Counted from the first letter of the stretch, positions 25,046 through 34,624 are shown. The stretch is DNA of 64,000 nucleotides from Candidatus Desulfovibrio gallistercoris (GCA_019118745.1 DWYJ01000002.1:1-64000); one strand, 5' to 3'. The notes: generated by a model from the sequence alone, not told the origin. Numbers and translations are program-made.

Positions 25046-25140
25046 TTGGGGGGAAGGGGACCCCCTCGCCATAGAGGCGGGGCCGGCTCGTGTCCCTGAC
25101 TCTTCCCCCCAAACAGACCGCGAATACTGAAAATGCTCTA
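25046..25140. repeat. Family B fragment joined to a family A end
   Basis: 25046-25125 carries family B sequence (TTGGGGGGAAGGGGACCCC, then CCCCCCAAACAG). 25126-25140 is the family A terminal ACTGAAAATGCTCTA. Both are truncated. Confidence 0.6.
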
Positions 25141-25159
25141 TGGAGGGAAGCTGTACGCC

Positions 25160-25717
25160 CTATGCGCCCGGCTGCGCGGCGTCATGCTCCGCCTTCATGG
25201 CGGCGATGACCAGCGTGAGGAAGGCGTCCAGCTCCAGGCCGATCTTTTCGCATTCCCGGATATTGTCGCGGTTGACGCTGGCGGCAAAGGCCTTGTCCTT
25301 CATCTTTTTCTTGATGCTCTTGCTTTCCATGCCCTCGTAGCCCGTGGGCCGCATGAGGGCCGCGGCGCCGACCAGACCGGTGACGGTCTCCGCACAGCGC
25401 AGGGCATAGTCCAGACGGCTTTGCGGCATGACGCCCGTCATCTCGCCGTTATGGGCCCGGATGGCCGTAAGGGCCTCCTCCGGCAGCCTGCCCGCCAGCA
25501 GCTCGCCGGCAGCAAGCCCGTGCCGCTGCGGCTCGTGCATGGTGGCCGGATAGTCCACGTCATGCAGCAGGCCCGTGAGCGCCCAGAGCTCCTCGTCTTC
25601 GCCAAAGTGCCGGGCCAGGGCGGCCATGACCGACGCCGACGCCGTGCTGTGCTGCAACAGACCGCCTTCCACGCCATTTTCCGCCAGCAGGGCCAGCGCT
25701 TCCTTATGGGATATCAT
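25160..25717 (-). CDS. HD-domain protein (HDIG-type phosphohydrolase)
   Basis: 185 residues, cytoplasmic, all-helical. Metal-ligand pattern: HSTASASVM near residue 23, LLHDVDYP near 50, an RHG His and the later IRAHNGE, as in small HD/HDIG hydrolases. Possible substrates include nucleotides; none can be assigned. Start at 25717 has GAGGT upstream, and the gene is divergent from the PSP1 gene. Confidence 0.82.
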   Translation of the reverse strand: MISHKEALALLAENGVEGGLLQHSTASASVMAALARHFGEDEELWALTGLLHDVDYPATMHEPQRHGLAAGELLAGRLPEEALTAIRAHNGEMTGVMPQSRLDYALRCAETVTGLVGAAALMRPTGYEGMESKSIKKKMKDKAFAASVNRDNIRECEKIGLELDAFLTLVIAAMKAEHDAAQPGA

Positions 25718-25866
25718 GAGTGCATACCTCGTCGAAAAAAAGTGTCTTAGCCTATGTCAGGCAGGGACGCTTGGCAAGGGAAGAGCGCCCCGTGTTGACA
25801 GCGCAGGGAATATGTCGGAAAAGCACTGTTTGTCGTCATGATTTCTTCACGAGGTTCCGTATCGCC

Positions 25867-26985
25867 ATGCCCCTTTATGGCCTGAAATTCCGTACGCTTG
25901 GCCAGACGAGCTACCATTCCGGCCCGGACTCGCTGCGCCCCGGCGATCAGGTGATCATCGCCGCTGAACAGGGCGAGGCCCTGGCCGAAGTCGTCTCCGG
26001 CCCGCATGAAAGCCTGCCCGCGCCCTATGCCGACGCCGCGCAGGCCATCCTGCGCCCCGCCACGGCGGAGGACAGGGAACGCGCCCGCAGCAACGCCGTC
26101 CTGGCGCAGGAGGCCGCCGCCTTCTGCCGCCAGTGCATCCGGCAGCGCCGTCTGGACATGAAACTTGTGGAAGTGGAAGTCTATTTTGACCGCAGCAAGT
26201 TCATCTTTTACTTTACCGCTCCAGCCCGCATAGACTTCAGGGAACTGGTCAAGGATCTGGTGCGCGAATACCGCGCCCGCATCGAGCTGCGCCAGATAGG
26301 CGTGCGCCACGAGACGCAGATGGTGGGCGCGGTGGGCAACTGCGGCATGGTCTGCTGCTGCCGCCGCTACCTGCGCAAGTTCGCGCCGGTGACCATCCGC
26401 ATGGCCAAGGAGCAGAACCTTTTCCTCAATCCGGCCAAGATATCCGGCATCTGCGGACGCCTCCTGTGCTGCCTTGCCTACGAGCAGGAGAACTACGACC
26501 GCTTCCACCGCAATTGTCCCCGCCTGGGCAAGAAGTACCAGACCACGCAGGGCAGCATGAAGGTCCTGCGGGCCAACATGTTCCGCAACTCCCTGTCCGT
26601 GCTCAATGAGAACAACGAAGAACTTGAACTGACGCTTGAAGAATGGCAGGCCCTTGAGCCGCACCGTCCCGAAGCGCCGCAGCAGCAGGGCGCCGGACAG
26701 GGCAAGCCCCAGCCGAAGCCGGCGGCCTCGCCCGCCACGGACGGGATGCTCATCGTTTCCGCCACGCCGGACACCATCGACGACGACCTGTCCCGCTTCC
26801 ATGATCTGCTGCCGGAGGCGGAAGGCGACGCGGACGCGCCGTCCGCGGGCGTCGCCGGGCAGGAAGGCGCTGCTGGGCAGACGGCGGCAGGGCAGGGCGA
26901 GGGCGGCAAGGCCCGCCGCAAGCGCCGCCGCAAACCGGCCGCCCGCGGCACAGATGACGGCGGCCCCTCTACCGAACAACCCTAA
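25867..26985 (+). CDS. PSP1-domain protein (YaaT/RicT-like)
   Basis: 372 residues. The PSP1 core (about residues 1-250) includes YFTAPARIDFRELVKDL, the cysteine sets GNCGMVCCCRRYL and GRLLCCLAYEQ, and KISGICG. The Cys pattern matches RicT/YaaT proteins, which in Bacillus bind [4Fe-4S] clusters in a complex that affects RNase Y. The C-terminal 110 residues are disordered, Ala/Gln/Gly-rich and end in a basic patch (KARRKRRRKPAARG). Its stop TAA overlaps the metG ribosome-binding site (TAAGGAG), so the two are tightly coupled. Confidence 0.87.
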   Translation: MPLYGLKFRTLGQTSYHSGPDSLRPGDQVIIAAEQGEALAEVVSGPHESLPAPYADAAQAILRPATAEDRERARSNAVLAQEAAAFCRQCIRQRRLDMKLVEVEVYFDRSKFIFYFTAPARIDFRELVKDLVREYRARIELRQIGVRHETQMVGAVGNCGMVCCCRRYLRKFAPVTIRMAKEQNLFLNPAKISGICGRLLCCLAYEQENYDRFHRNCPRLGKKYQTTQGSMKVLRANMFRNSLSVLNENNEELELTLEEWQALEPHRPEAPQQQGAGQGKPQPKPAASPATDGMLIVSATPDTIDDDLSRFHDLLPEAEGDADAPSAGVAGQEGAAGQTAAGQGEGGKARRKRRRKPAARGTDDGGPSTEQP

Positions 26986-26996
26986 GGAGCGACCCG

Positions 26997-28973
26997 GTGT
27001 CCCACTTTTTCATCACCACGCCCATTTATTATGTCAACGCGCAGCCGCATCTCGGCCACGCCTATACCACCATCGTGGCGGACAGCCTTGCCCGCTTCCA
27101 CCGCCTGAAAGGAGAGGACACCCTTTTCCTGACCGGGACGGACGAGCACGGGGACAAGATCGTGCAGTCCGCCGAGAAGCAGGGCAAGAGCCCTCAGGAA
27201 TTCGTGGACGGCATCAGCGCGCAGTTCCGCGCGCTCTGGCCGCAGCTCGGCATCGCCAACGACCGTTTCGTGCGCACCACGGACGCCGACCACAAGGCCC
27301 GCGTGCAGCGCTTCCTGCAGCAGGTCTATGATGCCGGGGACATCTATTTCGGCGAGTTCGGCGGGCATTACTGCTACGGCTGCGAACGCTTCTATACGGA
27401 AAAGGAGCTGGAGAACGGCCTCTGCCCCCAGCACCTCACCAAGCCGGAATTCATCAGCGAGAAGAACTACTTCTTCCGCATGTCCAAATATCTCCCCTGG
27501 CTGAAGGAGCATATCCTCGCCAACCCCGACTTCATCCGGCCGGAACGCTACCGTAACGAGGTGCTGGGCATGCTGGAATCCGGGGCGCTGGAAGATCTCT
27601 GCATCTCCCGTCCCAAGAGCCGTCTGACCTGGGGCATCGAACTGCCCTTCGACACGGATTACGTCTGCTACGTCTGGTTCGACGCGCTGCTCAACTACGT
27701 CAGCGCGCTGGGCTGGCCGGACGGCCCCGATTACGCCCGTTACTGGCCGGGCGAGCATCTGGTGGCCAAGGACATCCTCAAGCCCCACGCCATCTTCTGG
27801 CCCACCATGCTCAAGGCTGCGGGCCTACCCCTCTACCAGCACCTGAACGTCCACGGCTACTGGCTCGTGCGTGACACCAAGATGTCGAAATCTCTGGGGA
27901 ACGTCGTCGATCCACTGGCCATGAGCCAGGAATTCGGTCTGGATGCCTTCCGCTATTTCCTCCTGCGGGAGATGCACTTCGGTTCCGACGCCAGCTTCAG
28001 CGAGGAGAGCATCGTCACCCGCATCAATGCCGACCTGGCCAACGATCTGGGCAATCTCTACAGCCGCGTGCTGTCCATGACCGCCAAATTCTGCGACGGC
28101 AAAACGCCCCCCTGCGGCAGCCTGAACGAAGATGACAAGGCCATCGCCGAGCTCTGCCTCAACGCCATGCAGAACTATGTGCAGCTCTTCGGCGGCGTCC
28201 AGTTCTCGCAGGCGCTGGAATCCCTCTGGGAACTGGTGCGCGCCTGCAACAAGTACGTGGACTCGCAGGCTCCCTGGGCCCTGTTCAAGCAGGGCGATGC
28301 CGATCGCCTGAACACGGTGATGCACACGCTGCTCACGGCCATGCGCAAGGTGGCCCTCTGCCTCTGGCCGGTCATGCCGCAGTCGGCGGCGGCCATGCTG
28401 ACCCAGCTCGGGCAGCCCGCCAGCGGCGAGACGGCCCCGGCCTGCGATATGGAGCGGGAAGCCGGGGAATTTGCCGGACTGACGGCGGGCACGCCGCTGG
28501 CCGCCGCCTCCAACCTCTTCCCGCGCATCGACGTGGCGGCCCGCGCCAAGGCTGCCGAAGCCGCCGCCAGCGCCGAAAAGGAAAAGAACAAGGCCGAAAA
28601 GGCCGCGCAAAAGGCGAAGGCGGCCCCCGCCCCCGCAGGCCCGGCAGAAGAGATCAGCTTTGAGCAGTTCAAGGCGGCGGATCTGCGCGTGGGCACAGTG
28701 CGCGTCTGCGAGCGCCACCCCAATGCCGACCGCATCCTGCGCCTTGAGATCGACTTCGGGGAAGGGCAGCCGCGGCAGATCCTTTCCGGTCTGGCGGAAT
28801 TCTTCGCCCCGGAAGAGCTCGTGGGCAAGCAGGTCTGCGCCGTGCTCAACCTGGCCCCCCGCAAGATACGCGGCCTCATGTCCCACGGCATGGTGCTTAC
28901 GGCGGAGCAGGACGGCAGGCTCGTCCTCCTGCAGCCCGGCGGCAGCATGCCCGACGGCAGCCGGATAGGCTAA
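26997..28973 (+). CDS. metG: Methionyl-tRNA synthetase
   Basis: Charges tRNA-Met in the cytoplasm, 658 residues, GTG start 7 bases after AAGGAG. Class I signatures: HLGHAYTT (HIGH) near residue 18 and KMSKSLGN. A zinc knuckle CYGCERFYTEKELENGLCPQH is present. After an Ala/Lys-rich linker (about 520-545) comes a C-terminal EMAP/Arc1p tRNA-binding domain (FKAADLRVGTV to GLMSHGMVL), the dimer-forming form of the enzyme. Co-transcribed with the PSP1 gene. Confidence 0.97.
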   Translation: MSHFFITTPIYYVNAQPHLGHAYTTIVADSLARFHRLKGEDTLFLTGTDEHGDKIVQSAEKQGKSPQEFVDGISAQFRALWPQLGIANDRFVRTTDADHKARVQRFLQQVYDAGDIYFGEFGGHYCYGCERFYTEKELENGLCPQHLTKPEFISEKNYFFRMSKYLPWLKEHILANPDFIRPERYRNEVLGMLESGALEDLCISRPKSRLTWGIELPFDTDYVCYVWFDALLNYVSALGWPDGPDYARYWPGEHLVAKDILKPHAIFWPTMLKAAGLPLYQHLNVHGYWLVRDTKMSKSLGNVVDPLAMSQEFGLDAFRYFLLREMHFGSDASFSEESIVTRINADLANDLGNLYSRVLSMTAKFCDGKTPPCGSLNEDDKAIAELCLNAMQNYVQLFGGVQFSQALESLWELVRACNKYVDSQAPWALFKQGDADRLNTVMHTLLTAMRKVALCLWPVMPQSAAAMLTQLGQPASGETAPACDMEREAGEFAGLTAGTPLAAASNLFPRIDVAARAKAAEAAASAEKEKNKAEKAAQKAKAAPAPAGPAEEISFEQFKAADLRVGTVRVCERHPNADRILRLEIDFGEGQPRQILSGLAEFFAPEELVGKQVCAVLNLAPRKIRGLMSHGMVLTAEQDGRLVLLQPGGSMPDGSRIG

Positions 28974-29027
28974 CGGCCTCCGGGGCAGGGCGCCGGCGGC
29001 ATCCTGCCCCTTGCCGCACCTGCCGGC

Positions 29028-29243
29028 TCAGTCGCCCATCGGCGACGGCATGGCGGGATGCTCCCCGGACGGCGTCGCAAAAAGACGCTCCAGCGCCTGC
29101 TGGTCCAGGGGAGTGAGGTTGAAGCGCATGGCGGCGTCATCCAGCAGGGCATAGAGCCCGGCCCGCCCCTTTTCCGCCAGCCCGGCGGCCACATAGGCCG
29201 CCGCCCGGCGCACCAGCTCGCTTTGCGGCATGATCGTCGTCAT
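29028..29243 (-). CDS. Small hypothetical protein
   Basis: 71 residues, predicted helical, soluble, with AAAYVAAGLAEKGRAGLYALL and LTPLDQQALERLF. A perfect AAGGAGG lies 7 bases before the ATG at 29243, the best support that it is translated. Family not recognised. It is convergent with metG and divergent from uppP. A weak hairpin (28982-28989 with 29003-29010) lies between its end and metG. Confidence 0.7.
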   Translation of the reverse strand: MTTIMPQSELVRRAAAYVAAGLAEKGRAGLYALLDDAAMRFNLTPLDQQALERLFATPSGEHPAMPSPMGD

Positions 29244-29390
29244 GGAAAACCTCCTTGCGCGGCCCGCCGGGAGCGGCGGACGTTCCGCATCGGTGCTGCA
29301 TATCCACGGCCCGGACTGCCGGGCCTCCCTATCAACCACTAGCCAAAGTCGTGCCCCTTGGCAATGCGGAAGGGCGCACACGGGGAAAAC

Positions 29391-30188
29391 ATGGACAACC
29401 TTTTTGTGGCCCTCATCCTCAGCATTGTGGAAGGACTCACGGAATATCTGCCCGTCTCCTCATCGGGCCATCTCATCCTGGCCAGCGACCTGCTCAACTT
29501 CGTGGGCGAAAAGGCCGCGACCTTCAATGTCGTCATCCAGCTCGGCGCCATCATGGCCGTGGTGGTGCTGTACTGGGAACGCTTCTGGGGGCTGCTGCGG
29601 CCGCAGCCCTATGTGCGCTTTGCCGGCATGCGCGGCATCATCCTGCTCATCCTGACCTGTCTGCCGGCCTGCATCGTGGGGCTGCTCCTGCATTCCACCA
29701 TCAAGAAGTACCTCTTCACGCCCACCACGGTGCTGCTGGCGCTGGTGGCGGGAGCCATCATGATGATCGTGGTGGAGCGGCGCAAGTATCGCCCCTCCTG
29801 CGTGACGCTGGACGAGATGACGCCCCGGCTCGCGCTGGGCATCGGGCTTTTCCAGTGTCTTTCGCTCTGGCCGGGCTTTTCCCGTTCGGCATCCACCATC
29901 ATGGGCGGTATGCTCCTCGGCGCCAAGCGCAACGTGGCCGCGGAATATTCCTTCATCGCCGCCGTGCCCATCATGATCGCCGCCACGGGCTATGACATGC
30001 TCAAGAGCTGGCACCTCTTCACCGCGGCGGACATCCCCTTCTTTGCCGTGGGCATGGTGGGGGCCTTCCTTTCCGCGCTGCTGGCCATCAAGGCCTTTGT
30101 GGCGCTGGTCGGGCGCATCACCCTTGTGCCCTTTGCCGTCTACCGGCTCGTGCTGGCCCCCTTTGTCTTTTATTTCATGGTTTACTGA
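29391..30188 (+). CDS. uppP: Undecaprenyl-diphosphatase UppP (BacA)
   Basis: Integral membrane phosphatase recycling undecaprenyl pyrophosphate for cell-wall synthesis; overexpression gives bacitracin resistance. 265 residues, about eight membrane helices. Catalytic motif EGLTEYLPVSSSGHL near residues 14-28 and the second motif PGFSRSASTIMGG are intact. Start at 29391 is preceded by GGGGAAAAC. Followed by a tRNA and by mtgA, another peptidoglycan gene. Confidence 0.95.
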   Translation: MDNLFVALILSIVEGLTEYLPVSSSGHLILASDLLNFVGEKAATFNVVIQLGAIMAVVVLYWERFWGLLRPQPYVRFAGMRGIILLILTCLPACIVGLLLHSTIKKYLFTPTTVLLALVAGAIMMIVVERRKYRPSCVTLDEMTPRLALGIGLFQCLSLWPGFSRSASTIMGGMLLGAKRNVAAEYSFIAAVPIMIAATGYDMLKSWHLFTAADIPFFAVGMVGAFLSALLAIKAFVALVGRITLVPFAVYRLVLAPFVFYFMVY

Positions 30189-30227
30189 GGCCCTGAAAAA
30201 AAATTTTGTCTGACCTGAAAAAAATGC

Positions 30228-30256
30228 TTGCCATCAGGCGGAAGTTTGTCTAAGTT
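30228..30256 (+). promoter_or_regulatory. Promoter of tRNA-Met
   Basis: TTGCCA (30228-30233), a 17-bp spacer, TAAGTT (30251-30256), 26 bp before the mature tRNA. Confidence 0.75.
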
Positions 30257-30282
30257 CTTCTTCGCGCTTGATGGAAAAACAT

Positions 30283-30359
30283 GGCAAGGTAGCTCAGTTG
30301 GTCAGAGCATGCGGTTCATACCCGCAGTGTCGGGGGTTCAAATCCCTCCCTTGCTACCA
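30283..30359 (+). tRNA. tRNA-Met (CAT)
   Basis: 77 nt with encoded CCA. Anticodon stem TGCGG/CCGCA encloses the loop TTCATAC, giving CAT. The acceptor GGCAAGG pairs with CCTTGCT and position 1-72 is a G-U-type pair rather than the unpaired C-A of initiators, and there is no GGG/CCC anticodon-stem run, so this is an elongator type. A tRNA-Ile2 with lysidine-modified CAT is less likely. Confidence 0.92.
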
Positions 30360-30368
30360 GAATGCAGG

Positions 30369-30405
30369 ACGTCCGGGAGTTTTCCTCCCGGACGTTTTTC
30401 TTTTT
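30369..30405 (+). terminator. Terminator after tRNA-Met
   Basis: An 11-bp stem (30369-30379 with 30385-30395) followed by TTTTTCTTTTTTG. Confidence 0.9.
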
Positions 30406-30437
30406 TGCGCCGCATAGGCGCTGTCCGTGGCACCACC

Positions 30438-31295
30438 ATGTTGCAACCACCTCCCACACCGACACGGCCCCGACGTACGGCCGCCGCGCCTTGCTTCGCT
30501 GCCGGGCCGGGGCTCCTCCCGGTGAGGGCGGGCAGGGCGGGGCCGCCTTCCGTCCCGCCTCCGTCGAAGAAGACGCCCGGCTGGCGCGAGAGCCTGCGCC
30601 GCTATGCCGCGCATGTACGGCGGCATCCTGTCCGCAGCCTGCTGCGCTGGGCCGTCTTTCTGGTCTTCCTGGACATCTTCCGCTATCTGGCCCTGCCGCC
30701 GGTCATCCCCCTCATGGCCTGGGACCCCGGAGAGACGGCCATGATGGCCCTGCGCCGCGAGGCCTTTACCGAGGCCCACCCCGGCAAGACGTGGCGTCCG
30801 CGGCAGCAGTGGATGCCGCTGGAGCGCATCTCCCCGTGGCTGCGGCAGGCCGTCGTCGCCTCGGAGGACGACCGCTTCTATACCCATCACGGCTTCGATC
30901 TCGAACTGCTCTGGCAGGCGGCCCTGCGCAACTGGAAAAAGGGCAGACTCTCGGCCGGTGCCAGCACCATCACCCAGCAGCTGGCCAAAAACCTCTGGTT
31001 CTCGCCGGAGCGCTCCCTGCTGCGCAAGATCAAGGAAGCCATCATGACGGCACGCCTGGAGCTCTGGCTCGACAAGGACCGGATACTGGAGCTCTATCTG
31101 AATGTCGTGGAGTGGGGGCAGGGGATCTTTGGCGCGGAGGCTGCCGCCCGGCACTACTTCGGCAAGCCGGCCGCCGCCCTGAACAAACGGGAAGCCGCCC
31201 AGCTGGCGGTCATGCTGCCCGCACCGCTCAAGCGCTCGCCGCGCTCGCCGCTGGTGCAGCGCCTGTCCTCCCGCCTCATGCGGCGCATGTACTGA
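30438..31295 (+). CDS. mtgA: Monofunctional peptidoglycan transglycosylase MtgA
   Basis: GT51 glycosyltransferase polymerising lipid II glycan chains, 285 residues. A Pro/Arg-rich cytoplasmic N-terminus of about 60 residues precedes one membrane anchor (LLRWAVFLVFLDIFRYLAL). GT51 motifs: catalytic ASEDDRFYTHHG near residue 142, GASTITQQLAKN, RKIKEAIMTARLE and ILELYLNVVEWG. Longer than the E. coli enzyme (242) because of the N-terminal extension. No strong RBS at 30438, so the start is uncertain. Confidence 0.92.
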   Translation: MLQPPPTPTRPRRTAAAPCFAAGPGLLPVRAGRAGPPSVPPPSKKTPGWRESLRRYAAHVRRHPVRSLLRWAVFLVFLDIFRYLALPPVIPLMAWDPGETAMMALRREAFTEAHPGKTWRPRQQWMPLERISPWLRQAVVASEDDRFYTHHGFDLELLWQAALRNWKKGRLSAGASTITQQLAKNLWFSPERSLLRKIKEAIMTARLELWLDKDRILELYLNVVEWGQGIFGAEAAARHYFGKPAAALNKREAAQLAVMLPAPLKRSPRSPLVQRLSSRLMRRMY

Positions 31296-31452
31296 CGCGG
31301 GCACGGCGAGGCTGTCCAAAAATCATACGCCGTCCAGTTTTTGCACAGGCCGGCCGGGGCGGCCGGGTCAGCGGCTCTTGATTGTCTTCTGTGCCGTAAT
31401 GGGGTAGAGTGCTCCCCTCATGTCTGAGACCACACCTTTTAAGGAGTAATAC

Positions 31453-32922
31453 ATGACCGAGGAATTGCAGACCCAGCAGGGCCATGATGACGCCCAGGAA
31501 GATTTCGCCACCCTTTTCGCCGCGCAGGAGGCCGCCGCGCCGCGCCTGCAGACAGGCCAGAAGGTGACGGGAAAGATCATTGAGATCAATGGTGATTCCG
31601 TCTTCGTCGATGTGGGCATCAAGGTGGACGGCGTCATGGATCGCAAGGACATTCTCGATGCCGAAGGCAAGGAAATGGCAGCCCCCGGCGACAGCATCGA
31701 GGTATGGGTCGTGGGCGTCAATCCCCACGAGATCCGCCTGTCCCGCTCCATGAGCGGCAGCGGCATGGCTGCCCTGGAAGAAGCCTGCCAGTCCGGCGTC
31801 CCGGTGGACGGCCGCGTCGTGGCTTCCTGCAAGGGCGGCTATACCGTGGAAGTGCTCGGCAAGACCGCCTTCTGCCCCGGCAGCCAGATGGATGCCGCCG
31901 CCACGGGCGACGCCGAGTCCGTCGTGGGCCGCACCATGCAGTTCGTGGTGCTGCGCGTGGAGAACCGCGGCCGCAACATCGTGGTTTCCCGTCGGGCCCT
32001 GCTGGAACGCGAGCGGCAGGACAATCTGGAAAAGCTGCTGGCCAGCATCAAGGTGGGCGACACCGTCGAGGGCCGCATCACGCGCCTTGCCCCCTTCGGC
32101 GCCTTCATGGAACTCGCCCCGGCTGTGGAAGGCATGATCCATCTGTCCGAACTGTCGTGGTCGCGCGTGGGCGCTGCCGACGAGGCCGTCTCGCCCGGCG
32201 ATATGGTGCGCGCCAAGCTGCTTTCCGTGAGCACGGACGACAAGGGACGCACCCGCATCTCCCTTTCCCGCAAGCAGGCCGAAGGCGATCCCTGGGCGCA
32301 GGTGACCGACCGTCTGGCTGTGGGCAGCATCGTGGAAGGCAAGGTGACCCGCCTTGCGCCCTTCGGCGCCTTTGTGGAACTGCTGCCCGGCGTGGAAGGC
32401 CTCGTGCACCTGTCCGAAATGTCCTGGACCAAGCGCGTCAACAAGGCTGAAGACGTGGTGGCCGCCGGGGATACCGTGTCCGTGAAGATCAAGGAGATCA
32501 ATCCCGAGACCCGCCGCATCTCCCTGAGCATGCGTGACGCCGAAGGCGATCCGTGGCAGGAGGCCGCCAGTCGCTTTGCCGTGGGCACGGTGGTGGAAGG
32601 CACGGTGGAGAGCCAGAGCAAGTTCGGCGTCTTCGTGACCCTGGCTCCGGGCATCACGGGCCTGCTCCCGGCCGGCGTCATCAAGAGCGCCAAGAAGAGC
32701 GAATTCACCAGCCTCGACAAGGGCGACAGCGTCAAGCTGGTCGTTCAAAATCTGGACACCGCCGCCCGCCGCATCAGCCTTGCGCCCGAAGGGGTGGAAG
32801 TGGCGGAAAAGACCCGCGATACGGACTGGAAGCAGCATGCCAGCGCGGGTTCCACCGGTCAGGGAGCCGGAATGGGGATCATGGCACAGGCTTTGCAGAA
32901 GGCTCTGCAAAAGAAAGCCTAA
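31453..32922 (+). CDS. rpsA: 30S ribosomal protein S1
   Basis: mRNA-binding ribosomal protein, 489 residues. Five S1 motifs can be seen, starting near residues 36, 120, 205, 292 and 379; the third and fourth share the near-identical ITRLAPFGAF/VTRLAPFGAF core. E. coli S1 has six motifs and 557 residues, so this is the shorter form. AAGGAG lies 7 bases before the ATG. The htrA RBS overlaps its stop codon. Confidence 0.94.
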   Translation: MTEELQTQQGHDDAQEDFATLFAAQEAAAPRLQTGQKVTGKIIEINGDSVFVDVGIKVDGVMDRKDILDAEGKEMAAPGDSIEVWVVGVNPHEIRLSRSMSGSGMAALEEACQSGVPVDGRVVASCKGGYTVEVLGKTAFCPGSQMDAAATGDAESVVGRTMQFVVLRVENRGRNIVVSRRALLERERQDNLEKLLASIKVGDTVEGRITRLAPFGAFMELAPAVEGMIHLSELSWSRVGAADEAVSPGDMVRAKLLSVSTDDKGRTRISLSRKQAEGDPWAQVTDRLAVGSIVEGKVTRLAPFGAFVELLPGVEGLVHLSEMSWTKRVNKAEDVVAAGDTVSVKIKEINPETRRISLSMRDAEGDPWQEAASRFAVGTVVEGTVESQSKFGVFVTLAPGITGLLPAGVIKSAKKSEFTSLDKGDSVKLVVQNLDTAARRISLAPEGVEVAEKTRDTDWKQHASAGSTGQGAGMGIMAQALQKALQKKA

Positions 32923-32934
32923 GGAGCTTCCCCT

Positions 32935-34368
32935 ATGAGAATGAGAAAAACCTTTGCTCTGGCGCTCGCCACGCTGTTCATGATGGGCAGTCTGGCGCAG
33001 GCAGCCACGCTTCCCGATTTTTCCACCCTGGCCGCCAAGTGCGGCCCGGCGGTGGTCAATATCGGTACCGAACGCACCGCACAGGCGGGCGGGCCCGAAG
33101 AGTTCTTCGGCGAGATGTTCCGCAACATGCCCCCCGGCTTCGGTCAGTTCTTCGATCAGTTCGGCATGGGCCCGCGCGGCGGGCAGCGTGCCCCGCAAAA
33201 AAAGCAGAAGTCCCTCGGTTCGGGCTTCATCATCTCGGCTGACGGCTACATCGTCACCAACAACCATGTGGTGGCCGACGCCGATGTGATCCACGTGACC
33301 CTTGACGAGAGCAACGGCAAGTCCACCCCGCTGGTGGCCAAGCTCATCGGCGCCGACGAGGAGACCGACCTGGCCCTGCTCAAGGTGGAAGCCAAGAAGG
33401 AACTGCCCTTCCTCAAGTTCGGCAATTCCGACGCGCTCAAGGTGGGCGAGTGGCTCATGGCCATCGGCAACCCCTTCGGCCTTGACCACACGGTGACCTC
33501 CGGCATCCTGTCCGCCAAGGGCCGCAACATCCGCTCCGGGCCGTTCGACAACTTCCTGCAGACGGACTGTTCCATCAATCCCGGCAACTCCGGGGGCCCG
33601 CTGCTGAACATGGACGGCGACGTGGTCGGCATCAATACCGCCATCATCGCCAGCGGGCAGGGGATCGGCTTTGCCATCCCCAGCAACATGGCCTCCAACA
33701 TCATCGAGCAGATCAAGAGCGGCAAGAAGGTCAGCCGCGGCTGGATCGGCGTGACCATCCAGGATGTGGATGAAGCCATGGCCAAGGCCATCGGCATGGA
33801 AACGCCCCGCGGGGCGCTGGTGGCCAGCACCCTGGAAGGCGAGCCCGCCGCCAAGGCTGGCATCGAAGATGGCGACGTCATCGTCAGCGTGGACGGCGAG
33901 AGCATCGCCGACTCTTCGGCCCTGCTGCGCGCCATCGCGGCCAAGAAGCCCGGCAGCGTCGTCAAGCTGGGCGTCTGGCGCGGCGGCAAGGAACAGATGA
34001 TGGACGTCACCCTCGGTGAACGCCAGAGCGCCCAGAGCGCCGCCGCCCCCGGCAAGGACGGCAAGAAGCAGGACGAAGGCCTGCTGGGCCTCACGGTGCG
34101 CGCGCTCAAGGCGGAAGAACGTCAGGAGCTGGACCTGTCCGACAAGGAAGGCATCCTTGTGCTGGAGGTCAACCCGGACAAGGCCGCTGCCGAAGCCGAC
34201 ATCCGTCCCGGCGACATCATCCTGCGGGCTGACCGCAAGCCGGTGAACTCGCCGGAAGCGCTCTCCAAGATCGTCAAGGAAGTGGGCGTGCAGCGCGGCG
34301 CCATCATGCTGCAGGTCATGCGGCGCGGTGATACGCTCTTCAAGGCGCTCACCATCGAAAAGAAGTAA
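32935..34368 (+). CDS. htrA: Periplasmic serine protease, DegP/HtrA family
   Basis: Envelope quality-control protease and chaperone, 477 residues. A signal peptide ends around AQAATLPD (about residue 23). The triad is His111 (TNNHVVADAD), Asp145 (ETDLALLKV) and Ser219 (GNSGGPLLNMDGDVVG). Two PDZ domains follow, near 270-360 and 385-470. The loop with Gly/Met/Pro/Gln-rich sequence before the His resembles DegP's LA loop but is short. AAGGAG lies 8 bases before the start; it is coupled to rpsA and ends at a strong terminator. Confidence 0.95.
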   Translation: MRMRKTFALALATLFMMGSLAQAATLPDFSTLAAKCGPAVVNIGTERTAQAGGPEEFFGEMFRNMPPGFGQFFDQFGMGPRGGQRAPQKKQKSLGSGFIISADGYIVTNNHVVADADVIHVTLDESNGKSTPLVAKLIGADEETDLALLKVEAKKELPFLKFGNSDALKVGEWLMAIGNPFGLDHTVTSGILSAKGRNIRSGPFDNFLQTDCSINPGNSGGPLLNMDGDVVGINTAIIASGQGIGFAIPSNMASNIIEQIKSGKKVSRGWIGVTIQDVDEAMAKAIGMETPRGALVASTLEGEPAAKAGIEDGDVIVSVDGESIADSSALLRAIAAKKPGSVVKLGVWRGGKEQMMDVTLGERQSAQSAAAPGKDGKKQDEGLLGLTVRALKAEERQELDLSDKEGILVLEVNPDKAAAEADIRPGDIILRADRKPVNSPEALSKIVKEVGVQRGAIMLQVMRRGDTLFKALTIEKK

Positions 34369-34397
34369 CACGCTATCTGCTACCGCCTGGTAACAAC

Positions 34398-34427
34398 AAA
34401 AAAAGGAGGCATACGCCTCCTTTTTTT
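34398..34427 (+). terminator. Terminator after htrA
   Basis: GGAGGC-ATAC-GCCTCC flanked by seven A's and seven T's, giving a 13-bp symmetric hairpin, probably bidirectional. Confidence 0.9.
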
Positions 34428-34479
34428 GTTGCCGTCAAACGGGGCTTGTAACATGCCGCAAAGCCCTGTATCTGAAAGA

Positions 34480-34624
34480 CAGGAGCGTTTTGCTCGTGAA
34501 ACGACAAAACGCGCGGCGGCACACAGGATCGCCCGGCCAAAATGGAGCGGGAAAAACGCGTTTTTCCGCAAATCGACAGGCCCGCATGCTTTGGAACGCG
34601 AAGCGTTTCAAGGAAGATGCTCAA
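34480..34624. repeat. Family A dispersed element, diverged
   Basis: About 145 bp from CAGGAGCGTTTTGCTC to GGAAGATGCTCA. It holds AAAACGCGCGGCGGCACA and the GGGAAAAACGCG/CGCGTTTTTCCG region. End bases have drifted from the TA consensus, suggesting an old copy. Confidence 0.7.

Noticed and set aside
20372..25099. 1575-residue open frame on the plus strand opposite addA and the phosphofructokinase
   Set aside because: Long antisense frames are expected at this G+C; the minus-strand genes have full helicase, nuclease and PFK motifs, while this frame has none.
31276..34371. 1031-residue open frame opposite rpsA and htrA
   Set aside because: Both genes on the plus strand are unambiguous; the antisense frame has His/Gly-rich composition without motifs.
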